Positions 1 through 6,683 of a DNA stretch of 12,998 nucleotides are shown here, piece after piece (the first letter of the stretch is position 1; each line of letters starts with the position of its first letter). The notes below the pieces were generated by a model, which made no database searches, had not been told where the DNA came from, and was given only the letters and a program-made list of their open reading frames with translations. The stretch comes from Phycisphaerae bacterium. GTDB taxonomy: Bacteria; Planctomycetota; Phycisphaerae; JAAYCJ01. The DNA lies in NCBI GenBank assembly GCA_012514125.1, contig JAAZAW010000108.1:1-12998 (forward strand), given 5' to 3'. Both the position numbers and the translations under genes were made by a program.

Positions 1-461
1 AACGGATTTTCAGCCGGGCGGGTTTGGTAGCATGGCCGAAGCTGTTTCAGAACTGCCGAAGCAGTAGAGAGACAGAGCTTGCCCGGCAATTCCCGCTTCA
101 CGTGGTTACAAGCTGGCTAGGGAATACGCCCAAGGTGGCGCAGGACCATTATCTTCAAACGACCGATTCAGACTTCCAGAAGGCTTTGGAAAGTCCGTGC
201 AGCGCGCTGCAAAAAGCGGTGCAGTACACGCAGGAAATGGATAGTACAGAAAAGGAAGCGGAAATTGAAGAATGTCGTAAGTCTATGGAAAACGAAGGTA
301 TACGAAGCAAAGCCCCCGTATACGAAAATGATGAAAAAACTACTAATGGGCGCGGATGGATTCGAACCATCGAAGACTTGCGTCAATGGGTTTACAGCCC
401 ATCCCCTTTGGCCACTCGGGCACACGCCCATCCATGTGCGATTGCATCGTCACATCGATAG
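1..461 (+). CDS. Tyrosine recombinase (integrase), C-terminal part only
   Basis: The gene is open at the left edge; the first complete codon is at 3 and the stop TAG is at 459-461, giving 153 visible codons. Residues encoded at about 36-170 match the end of a phage-type integrase catalytic domain: the box QNCRSSRETEL (the region usually written HxLR in the family), then HVVTSWLGN, then QDHYLQTTD, whose Tyr is the probable DNA-cleaving nucleophile. The usual first His of the HxLR box appears to be Gln here, which I recall as common in planctomycete integrases. After about codon 60 the sequence is hydrophilic and Glu/Lys-rich. From 347 onward the codons read antisense through the tRNA-Tyr gene, so the last 30 or so residues are not conserved protein. 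The enzyme would cut and rejoin DNA at the attachment site of an island lying to the left. Domain assignment is firm; activity cannot be judged from a fragment. Confidence 0.85.
   Translation, partial: RIFSRAGLVAWPKLFQNCRSSRETELARQFPLHVVTSWLGNTPKVAQDHYLQTTDSDFQKALESPCSALQKAVQYTQEMDSTEKEAEIEECRKSMENEGIRSKAPVYENDEKTTNGRGWIRTIEDLRQWVYSPSPLATRAHAHPCAIASSHR
298..326. repeat. 9-bp direct repeat beside the tRNA end
   Basis: GTATACGAA occurs at 298-306 and again at 318-326. The start-to-start distance is 20 bp, about two helical turns, and the second copy ends 20 bp before the tRNA 3' end. Each copy contains the palindrome GTATAC. The position and spacing suit a binding site for the integrase arm domain or an excisionase, but that function is an inference. 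The repeat lies inside the non-conserved tail of the integrase reading frame. Confidence 0.5.
347..395. other. Probable attachment-site core within tRNA-Tyr 3' half
   Basis: Integrases of this class commonly recombine at the 3' half of a tRNA gene, from the anticodon loop to the 3' end, and leave the tRNA intact. The integrase gene abuts the 3' end of this tRNA, so 347-395 is where an att core would be expected. The matching second copy would lie beyond the left edge of the window, so neither the limits nor the use of the site can be confirmed here. Confidence 0.45.
347..429 (-). tRNA. tRNA-Tyr (anticodon GTA)
   Basis: The minus strand folds as a type II tRNA of 83 bases. The acceptor stem GGGCGTG pairs with CGCGCCC (one G-U pair) and is followed by discriminator A at 347. 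The D arm starts CCCGAGTGGCC. The anticodon stem ATGGG/CCCAT encloses the loop CTGTAAA, with the anticodon GTA complementary to 393-395. A long variable arm follows, then the T arm GATGG-TTCGAAT-CCATC. The CCA end is not encoded, since TTA follows, so it must be added after transcription. The long variable arm, GTA anticodon and A73 together identify bacterial tRNA-Tyr. Its 3' end faces the integrase, which marks it as the likely integration target. Confidence 0.96.
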
Positions 462-468
462 GACCTCT

Positions 469-496
469 ATGATATCGGAAAAGTTTTAATTGGCAA
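469..496 (-). promoter_or_regulatory. Candidate promoter of tRNA-Tyr
   Basis: On the minus strand TTGCCA (491-496) and TATCAT (469-474) each match the sigma-70 consensus at five of six bases, with a 16-bp spacer. Transcription would begin near 462, about 33 bases before the tRNA. The spacer and strand fit; usage is inferred. Confidence 0.55.
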
Positions 497-594
497 GCTT
501 TATGCCGACTTTTTTGCGTATTTTTTTGTTTGATTCATCTATAAACTGCCCTTAAACTCAATACTATGTCTTGAATGGCAGGGGGGGAATGATC

Positions 595-1884
595 ATGGCG
601 AACATAAAAGCCGGCAGTCATCTGGCAGAAAAAGTTTTTCGATTTTTACGTCGGGATTTCAATCCGCATTTCTGGGAACTGGAGGGGACATTTCCGTCCA
701 ATCGCGTTTGGAAGTCTCTCGCGGAGCTGGGTACGGAACTCTGGTTCGATTCCGGCGATCTCGAACATATCGAAGTCTATTGGACCCAGGAATTTTGTGC
801 TCTGACGACCAACAACACCCTTCTCAACAAAGAAGTCAAAAAAGGTCTTTATGATGATTTTATCGTCGAAGCGGATAAATTGCTCTCAGAGTTTCCCGAT
901 CTTTCTGAGCGGGAACGCCGATTGGAACTTGCCTTCATGCTCAATGCCCGCCATGGGCTAAAGCTGGTGGAAAAATACGACGCCTACGTCAGTGTGGAAG
1001 AACATACCGACCTGGCCGACGATTTGGACGCCGCCGTCGAATATGCCCGCCGATATCACGAAATCTGTCCCGAACGTTTCATCGTAAAAGTGCCTTTCAC
1101 ACCCGCCGGCATCCTGGCTACAAGAAGACTTTCTGCCGAAGGAATTCCGATCAATCACACTCTGGGTTTTTCTGCCCGCCAGAATTATCTTGTCGCCCGT
1201 ATAGGCCAGCCTGAATATGTCAACGTCTTTATGGGCAGGCTCAACAGTTTCGTCCGCGATAATCATCTCGGCGACGGCGATTTGGTGGGCGAAAGAACCA
1301 CCCTGGCTTCACAAGCCATGATTCGTCAGGTACGAAAAACCTACGATTTACCCTGCCGGCAGATCGGCGCAAGCTTTCGCACCGCCCAGCAGGTACGAAA
1401 TCTTTCCGGTATCGATGTCATGACCATTCCTCTGCAGGTGGCGGGTGATTTTTTGAACCTTCAGCTCGCACCGGCGCAGATTACCAGTAAATTGCACATG
1501 GAATATGAGCCGAAATTCAATCCCGATGTCGACCCCGCCGCCGTCAGGTTCGACACGCTCTGGAAAATTGAACCTTCGCTGGTCAACGGCGTGGAAATGC
1601 TCTTATTAGAAAATCTCGATCAATATATCCCAGACGATTTATTGGACTTTTTTGCCGATCACGATCTGGGCGATATCCTGGTGCGATGGAGCGAGGAAGA
1701 GCGATCCATCAGCAAGGCTGAAGGGAAAATACCCATCCTGGCGAACTGGCAGGACGCCCTGGCTCAAAAGCGAATCGGGCTTGACAGTTTGATGAATCTG
1801 GCAGGTTTGAACAGTTTTGCCGCCGATCAAAGTGAAATGGACCAGCACGTTCTGGAAGTCCTCGAAAACGCCAAAGTCGCATGA
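595..1884 (+). CDS. Transaldolase-family protein, long form
   Basis: The product is 429 residues, well above the 210-330 usual for classical transaldolases and fructose-6-phosphate aldolases. The class I aldolase barrel signature is nevertheless clear. LWFDSGDLEHI (about residues 49-59) matches the first strand with its catalytic Asp. LTTNNTLLNKEV follows, then FIVKVPFTPAGI with the Schiff-base Lys at residue 165. Next come INHTLGFSARQ, VNVFMGRLNSF and IGASFRTAQQV. The family swaps three-carbon dihydroxyacetone units between sugar phosphates in the pentose phosphate pathway; the exact substrate cannot be read from sequence. I chose ATG 595 because a run of seven G (581-587) ends 7 bases before it. 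TTG 571 and ATG 589 are upstream in-frame alternatives. The roughly 100 residues after the barrel motifs are an extension of unknown role. It stands alone, with about 200 bases to the next gene. Confidence 0.85.
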   Translation: MANIKAGSHLAEKVFRFLRRDFNPHFWELEGTFPSNRVWKSLAELGTELWFDSGDLEHIEVYWTQEFCALTTNNTLLNKEVKKGLYDDFIVEADKLLSEFPDLSERERRLELAFMLNARHGLKLVEKYDAYVSVEEHTDLADDLDAAVEYARRYHEICPERFIVKVPFTPAGILATRRLSAEGIPINHTLGFSARQNYLVARIGQPEYVNVFMGRLNSFVRDNHLGDGDLVGERTTLASQAMIRQVRKTYDLPCRQIGASFRTAQQVRNLSGIDVMTIPLQVAGDFLNLQLAPAQITSKLHMEYEPKFNPDVDPAAVRFDTLWKIEPSLVNGVEMLLLENLDQYIPDDLLDFFADHDLGDILVRWSEEERSISKAEGKIPILANWQDALAQKRIGLDSLMNLAGLNSFAADQSEMDQHVLEVLENAKVA

Positions 1885-1981
1885 AAATGTGGTTCCGGAG
1901 CGTCATCTTTCGTAATTGTGCGTCTTGGGTTTAATCCTGTCGTCGTTTCGTATCCCATCGAGCTTGTTTTTTGACTTTTTT

Positions 1982-2010
1982 TTGATTCACAACCAGAAGG
2001 GCGGTAAGAT
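1982..2010 (+). promoter_or_regulatory. Candidate promoter for the TPR-holA-lipoprotein run
   Basis: TTGATT (1982-1987) and TAAGAT (2005-2010) are separated by 17 bp, each matching the sigma-70 consensus at four of six bases. They lie 74 bases upstream of the first gene of a closely spaced three-gene run. The rest of the 1885-2083 intergenic region shows T-rich tracts but no convincing terminator hairpin for the upstream gene. Confidence 0.35.
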
Positions 2011-2083
2011 AGATCATATTAATGTCCAACGCAGCAGTGGTCCGATAATAAATGATAACCCAAGCTGTGATTAAAGCGGGATT

Positions 2084-3385
2084 ATGGAAAATATGGTCTA
2101 TTCGCGAATAATTTTAATAATTTCAATAATGACAGCTTCGGCTGTTCTCGCTCAGAAATCGTCTTCCGTTACGACAATGCCGGCGGAACCTGTGGAACCG
2201 ATAGCGATTTCGACCGTTCCTCCTGATGCCGATATTCCGACCGTCAATTCCCGGCTTCTTAAAATTAATTACGATGTCTCCGATGAGCTGAAAAAAAAAC
2301 ACGCTCCGGGGCGATTGTGGTATCGTCTGAACGAGGGTTCCTGGCAGCGGGGTGGTCAAATTGACGCGGGCGATCCGATCGAATTTTCCGCAGGCGAACA
2401 GGGCGTTTATGAGTTCGCCATCGATTTTTCCGTCGTGACCAACCCTTCCGTCTCTCAGCCGGCGAGTTCCGCCGCGAGAATCAAATGCTTTGTCGATTAT
2501 AGCAAGCCGCTGCTTCAACTCATCGACGTCGGTTATGGCGGGGGCAAGGTGCTCGTCCGCTGGAAGGCGTTCGACGCCCATTTCCCGGATCGTCCCATCG
2601 AACTTTATCTGGTCAGACCCTCAGGCGCAAGGTTGCTTGGAAAATTCGCCAACAGTGGGGCGGCGGTCGTATCGGTCGATCCGTCGGAGTTACCCGCCCA
2701 GGTTAAAATCATCGCAACCGACCGCGCAGGCAACAGCATGATCGAATTATCGCGCACGGTGCCGGCCGTCGGCGAAGAAAAAACCACATCCAAACCTGCC
2801 GCTCCGACAACCGCTCCAGCCATCACGACTCGTTCCGTGGTTCAGGAGCCGCCTGTGATTATACCCAAGCCCCATCGGAACATCCGCGACGGAGATCGAA
2901 AAGCGGCGTTACACGAATATAAACTCGCTTCAGAATATCGATATCGAGGCCAGCAAGACCTGGCGATCCTTCACTTTAAACGCGCCATCGAACTCGACGC
3001 TGAATTTGTCGATCCTTATATCGAAATAGGGTCTGTACTCATGACCATGCAGCGGTATAATGATGCGACAGGTTTTTATCTCCAGTCGCTGGGTTTGAAT
3101 CCGCGAAGTGTTCGAGCCTGGCAGGGACTGGCCAAAGCCAAACTGCGGACGTATCAATATCAACAGGCGAAATACTGTCTTGAAAAGGTCGTTGAACTGG
3201 ACAAGGGAAATGTCGAAGGTTGGCTTGGCCTGGGCGATGCGAACTGGACCCTTGGCGAAAAAAATGAAGCAAAACTCGCCTGGGAACAAGCCGGTGAATT
3301 GATTAAAAAAGACAATTTGGAAAACATGGTTCCGCTGCTCGATTCGAGATTGAATCTGATTCGGGACCTGACGGATAAAAAGTAA
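2084..3385 (+). CDS. Secreted TPR-repeat protein
   Basis: The product is 433 residues. An N-terminal hydrophobic segment (residues 5-23) ends in AVLA before Gln24, like a Sec signal peptide with signal peptidase I cleavage. Residues about 50-228 are beta-rich and resemble the Ig-like sandwich domains common in planctomycete envelope proteins, for example VRWKAFDAHFPDRPIELYLV. A Pro/Thr/Ala linker (230-262) follows. Residues about 275-410 hold roughly four tetratricopeptide repeats, such as ILHFKRAIELDAEFVDPY and QAKYCLEKVVELDKGNVEGW. TPRs bind other proteins, so a scaffold in the periplasm or envelope is likely, but no partner or exact function is recognisable. ATG 2084 is used; ATG 2093 is equally possible and gives a cleaner signal peptide. 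The TAA stop overlaps the holA start by one base (TAATG), so translation of the two is probably coupled. Confidence 0.8.
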   Translation: MENMVYSRIILIISIMTASAVLAQKSSSVTTMPAEPVEPIAISTVPPDADIPTVNSRLLKINYDVSDELKKKHAPGRLWYRLNEGSWQRGGQIDAGDPIEFSAGEQGVYEFAIDFSVVTNPSVSQPASSAARIKCFVDYSKPLLQLIDVGYGGGKVLVRWKAFDAHFPDRPIELYLVRPSGARLLGKFANSGAAVVSVDPSELPAQVKIIATDRAGNSMIELSRTVPAVGEEKTTSKPAAPTTAPAITTRSVVQEPPVIIPKPHRNIRDGDRKAALHEYKLASEYRYRGQQDLAILHFKRAIELDAEFVDPYIEIGSVLMTMQRYNDATGFYLQSLGLNPRSVRAWQGLAKAKLRTYQYQQAKYCLEKVVELDKGNVEGWLGLGDANWTLGEKNEAKLAWEQAGELIKKDNLENMVPLLDSRLNLIRDLTDKK

Positions 3386-4365
3386 TGGCAGGCAAACAAG
3401 CGACAAATTATCCTGTTTATGTGGTTGGCGGCAAGGATGTTCACCGCAAAACCCGGACTCTCCAGAAAATTCGCGCCGACCTCCTCGGCGACGATCAGGG
3501 ACTTGGTGAAATTCGCTTTGACGGAAAAACGGTCGATTTGCCTGCGGTGCTCGATGAACTGCGAACGCCGGCGTTTCTGGCAGATCGAAAAGTCGTCGTG
3601 GTGGACGATGCCGATAAGTTTATAACCGATTATCGTGAAGAACTTGAAAATTATCTTAATCATCTCAATCCCAACGGTGTGCTGGTGCTCATCTGCGATT
3701 CATGGCGGAAGGGGACCAAACTTGATAAACTTATCAACAAAATAGGCAAGGTTTTTGTCGCCGAGATAATGACGGCGGAAAACCTCATTCCCTGGCTGAC
3801 TGAGCAGGCATCGGCGATGGGCAAGGAGCTTTCCCGCGGATGCGCCAATGAATTGATCCGCGTCTTGGGCGCCGAATCGGGCAGATTGATTAATGAATTG
3901 GAAAAATTGGCGATGTTCGTCGGAGATCGCAAAAATATCAACGCGCCGGACATCGAAGAACTCTGCGGCTCGACAGCGGAAGAAAGCATTTTTCAAATCA
4001 CCGATTTTATGGCGGAAGGCAACTCGAAAGAAGCGTTACATATTTTTAAACGTGTGCTTGAAATGGACAAATCCGCAGAATTTACGATGGTCGGAGCGAT
4101 GGGCTATTCGCTAAGACGCTTGCTCAAGGCCCGTTCGCTCATCGATAGCGGTATCTCCGAGCGAGAAGCGCTGTCAGCCTGTAAGGTGTACCCGAAAATC
4201 GCCCGGCGATTCAGCGAACAGTTAAAACGCCTTAGCGCCAAACGCCTGCGATCCTGGATTCATCGACTTGCGGAGATCGACCAGGCCAACAAGACCGGTT
4301 TGGGGCAGGCGAGATTAAACCTGGAAAAATTCATTTTATGTGCGAGTTCCACCCTTGAAAAATAA
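3385..4365 (+). CDS. holA: DNA polymerase III delta subunit
   Basis: The 326-residue length is typical for HolA, the clamp-loader subunit that opens the beta sliding clamp during replication. The N-terminal AAA-like fold starts VYVVGGKDVHRKTRTLQKI, without a Walker A loop, as is normal for delta. KVVVVDDADKF (about residues 69-79) and LICDSWRKGTKLDKLINK follow. The helical region contains the family signature ESGRLINELEKLAMFVGD (about 164-181), then EESIFQITDFMAEGNSKEAL and a C-terminal helical domain. ATG 3385 overlaps the upstream TAA, with the end of the TPR gene supplying the ribosomes. The lipoprotein gene starts 13 bases after the stop. Placing a replication gene between two envelope-protein genes looks like co-transcription rather than shared function. 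Confidence 0.93.
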   Translation: MAGKQATNYPVYVVGGKDVHRKTRTLQKIRADLLGDDQGLGEIRFDGKTVDLPAVLDELRTPAFLADRKVVVVDDADKFITDYREELENYLNHLNPNGVLVLICDSWRKGTKLDKLINKIGKVFVAEIMTAENLIPWLTEQASAMGKELSRGCANELIRVLGAESGRLINELEKLAMFVGDRKNINAPDIEELCGSTAEESIFQITDFMAEGNSKEALHIFKRVLEMDKSAEFTMVGAMGYSLRRLLKARSLIDSGISEREALSACKVYPKIARRFSEQLKRLSAKRLRSWIHRLAEIDQANKTGLGQARLNLEKFILCASSTLEK

Positions 4366-4378
4366 ACGATTCAATTGG

Positions 4379-5740
4379 ATGAAAATTGTTGCGGCTCAAT
4401 TAGCCGTGTGTCTGCTGACCGGTTGTGCGGATACCGGCGGCTGGTTCACTGCTTCGACAAAAAATCAGCAGGAATTTCCGCCCATTTCGTCATCGACGGC
4501 GAAAACGTCTCCCGACGAACCGTCTGTCGCCCCGACGCAACCGCCGCCTGCGACGCCTGAGGTTGCGGATTCATCCAAAACGTCCGAAAATTCCACTCCC
4601 GAAACCGAATTGACTCAACGGGTCAACGATCAGGTCGAACGGCTCAAAAAAGCTTACGAACAATCTCAGCAGACTAAAAAAACCGACGTCACAATTACCT
4701 CGGTGACACCGGTGAACGATTCCGACAGTCTCGCCGCCAAACTTTCGCAAACACCAACACCCAAACCAACTCCCGATAAGACCAAGCCGATCATCACACC
4801 GATCAAAAAACCCCAGGACACACCAAAACCACAGGCTCCTGCGAACACTGACACAAAAAACGTCAAAATCCTGAACATCGAATCGGTCGATCCGCCCCAA
4901 CCCGCTTCCGAAAAAACACCGGCGTCAACCGTTGTGATTGCTGATAAACCGCTGATTTCACCCCCCGTGGATGTGCCCGCTTCGGATTCCGAGGCCCGAC
5001 CGGCGAATCAGTCCATCAAACTTGAAATCCCCAATCTCGACGATCCTGCTGTAGCGATGGATCAACTGCTTGGCAAACTGGAGAAAAAGCTTCAGGAACG
5101 CCCCGACGATACCGCCACCCAGGTAAAATTACGATTGATCTACGCGGTCCTGGGACAATGGCATCAGGCCTTGAAGGACAACGGCGGAAAAGATACCACC
5201 GACGGTCAACTCGCCCGCGATCTGGTCGCGCTGATCAAGGTTTTCGATAATCCCGACCTCGTCCCCGCTCAGCAGGCCAACGAAGCTTTGAATCTGCTCG
5301 ATCGTCTTCAGGATTTGCTCCGCAAACAAGCCGACCTCAAGGTTTCCAATATGCAGCTTTGTCGAGAGGTCGTCAGTTTCGGCTCGTATAAAACGATGCC
5401 CCCCGAATATTTCGTCGCCGGTAAGTCACTGCCCGTGATTGTCTATCTGGAACTCGATAACTTCACCAGCAAAAAACTCGGCCAAGACAATCATCAGACT
5501 CTCCTTTCCCTCACGATGGAAATTGTCACCGAATCGGGAAAAGTTTGCTGGCGACAGCACGACGATAAGATCGAGGATACCGCCAATAAGCAACGGCGGG
5601 ATTTTTACATCGCAAGATTAATCCACCTGCCGCCGGCCTTGCCCGCGGGCAAACTAGGCCTGAAGGTCACCGTCGAAGACCTCAACGGCAACAAAGTCGC
5701 CCAGCGAAGTCTGCCCTTTGTATTACGCTCCGAAAGATAG
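4379..5740 (+). CDS. Lipoprotein with Pro/Thr-rich linker
   Basis: From ATG 4379 the product is 453 residues and begins with a short lipoprotein signal, MKIVAAQLAVCLLTGC. The lipobox LTGC makes Cys16 the lipidated residue after signal peptidase II cleavage, so the protein is membrane-anchored and faces out of the cytoplasm. Residues about 17-210 are rich in Pro, Thr, Ser and Lys (for example TPTPKPTPDKTKP) and are probably an extended wall-spanning linker. Residues about 220-320 are helical, with a TPR-like stretch (QVKLRLIYAVLGQWHQAL). Residues about 325-453 are beta-rich and end in a segment resembling an Ig-like or bacterial surface fold. No known function is recognised. GTG 4340, overlapping holA by 26 bases, is an alternative start. 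No clear Shine-Dalgarno precedes either start, so re-initiation after holA is plausible. It is convergent with the next gene, with only 12 bases between stops. Confidence 0.75.
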   Translation: MKIVAAQLAVCLLTGCADTGGWFTASTKNQQEFPPISSSTAKTSPDEPSVAPTQPPPATPEVADSSKTSENSTPETELTQRVNDQVERLKKAYEQSQQTKKTDVTITSVTPVNDSDSLAAKLSQTPTPKPTPDKTKPIITPIKKPQDTPKPQAPANTDTKNVKILNIESVDPPQPASEKTPASTVVIADKPLISPPVDVPASDSEARPANQSIKLEIPNLDDPAVAMDQLLGKLEKKLQERPDDTATQVKLRLIYAVLGQWHQALKDNGGKDTTDGQLARDLVALIKVFDNPDLVPAQQANEALNLLDRLQDLLRKQADLKVSNMQLCREVVSFGSYKTMPPEYFVAGKSLPVIVYLELDNFTSKKLGQDNHQTLLSLTMEIVTESGKVCWRQHDDKIEDTANKQRRDFYIARLIHLPPALPAGKLGLKVTVEDLNGNKVAQRSLPFVLRSER

Positions 5741-5752
5741 GTCCCGCTTCGT

Positions 5753-5983
5753 CTATGAAGATTTCGACGTGCTGCCGCCGCTATTGGACGACTTCCCGCT
5801 GTCGCGATAATCGGTGCAATAAAAACCTGATCCCTTGAAAATCAATCCGCCGCCGGCACCGATCAGGCGTCTTACCTGTTTCTTATTGCATGCCGGACAA
5901 ACCTGAATCGGTTCCGCCTTGATCGACTCAAAAGCTTCAAATCGATGACCGCAGGCCTCACATACATAATCATACGTAGGCAT
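5753..5983 (-). CDS. FmdB-family zinc-ribbon protein
   Basis: A 76-residue protein. Its start, MPTYDYVCEACGHRFEAFES, is the hallmark of the FmdB/CxxC_CxxC zinc-ribbon family. The CEAC pair and a second pair CPAC (about residues 30-33) should bind one zinc. The sequence RRLIGAGGGLIFKGSGFYCTDY after it is also typical, and the tail is Ser/Gly/Lys-rich and flexible. The family is named after a putative regulator of formamidase, but its general role is unknown. ATG 5983 is preferred over the in-frame TTG at 5989 because AAGGAG (5993-5998) lies 9 bases upstream. It is the last gene of the dnaJ-grpE run, 37 bases after grpE, which suggests a link to stress response or protein quality control by context only. 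Confidence 0.88.
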   Translation of the reverse strand: MPTYDYVCEACGHRFEAFESIKAEPIQVCPACNKKQVRRLIGAGGGLIFKGSGFYCTDYRDSGKSSNSGGSTSKSS

Positions 5984-6020
5984 TTTCAACTACTCCTTCT
6001 TGCTCTATACTCGCTCGGTA

Positions 6021-6674
6021 CTATTGCTCCGAGGTTGTGTCCTGAGTTTCAGTTTTGGGAATCGGCTTGGCGACGACGGCCTTTGTCGCCCGAATCGTCT
6101 TGCCGTTTTGCGTGTAGCCTTGATTCATGACATGGACGATGGTATTTTCCTCAACGTCGTTCGTCGGCATTTCCATGATCGCTTCATGATACAGCGGATC
6201 GAATTTCTTACCCTCCGCTTCGATACGTTCGATGCCCGCCTGCTTCAACTGTCCCAAAAGATTCTGGCGGATCATATCGATACCCTTGTAAAGCGGGTCC
6301 TGGGTCCCAAGCCCATGTTCCTCCGCTGCCTTGAGGGCGCGATCCAGATCGTCGAGCATCGTGAACACAAACCGCTCGATCACCGAAAGCTCCGCGTATT
6401 GAATCGCTTCCTGACGATCTCGGGCGGCTTTCTTCTGGTAATTCTGAAGATCGGCCACAGATCGTTGAAGACGAGAAAAAAGCTGCTCTTTTTCTTCTTC
6501 AAGCTGTTTGCAGCGGGCGGCAAGATCGTCTTCTGCCACCTGCGACTCTGCCTGAACCTCGCAGGATTCCACCGGGGTTTGCTCTTGTTCGTTCACAATT
6601 TGTTCTTCGTTGTTCAATTTCTCGTTCATGTCATTTTCATGTTTTTTAGGTTTGTGGTTACTCGATTTCATCAT
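6021..6674 (-). CDS. grpE: Nucleotide exchange factor GrpE
   Basis: The product is 217 residues. GrpE dimers release ADP from DnaK to restart its chaperone cycle in the cytoplasm. An acidic, low-complexity N-terminus (1-50) leads into a long coiled coil (about 50-115, with DLAARCKQLEEEKEQLFSRL). The helical dimer region follows, then the C-terminal beta wing with FDPLYHEAIMEMP (158-170) and HVMNQGYTQNGKTIRATKAV (181-200), matching the family pattern. The start codons at 6674 and 6671 are adjacent ATGs. A G-rich Shine-Dalgarno (AAGGGGG, 6679-6685) overlaps the dnaJ stop codon, leaving 4 or 7 bases, so coupled translation with dnaJ is likely. The order dnaJ then grpE, without dnaK, differs from the classical hrcA-grpE-dnaK-dnaJ order. 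Confidence 0.94.
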   Translation of the reverse strand: MMKSSNHKPKKHENDMNEKLNNEEQIVNEQEQTPVESCEVQAESQVAEDDLAARCKQLEEEKEQLFSRLQRSVADLQNYQKKAARDRQEAIQYAELSVIERFVFTMLDDLDRALKAAEEHGLGTQDPLYKGIDMIRQNLLGQLKQAGIERIEAEGKKFDPLYHEAIMEMPTNDVEENTIVHVMNQGYTQNGKTIRATKAVVAKPIPKTETQDTTSEQ

Positions 6675-6683
6675 CAGGCCCCC

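Noticed and set aside
265..489. 74-codon frame reading MGADGFEPSKTCVNGF
   Set aside because: This is the familiar false protein obtained by translating the complement of a tRNA gene.
1924..2064. 8-bp inverted repeat CTTGGGTT/AACCCAAG
   Set aside because: The arms are 125 bases apart and a match of this length is expected by chance in such a region.
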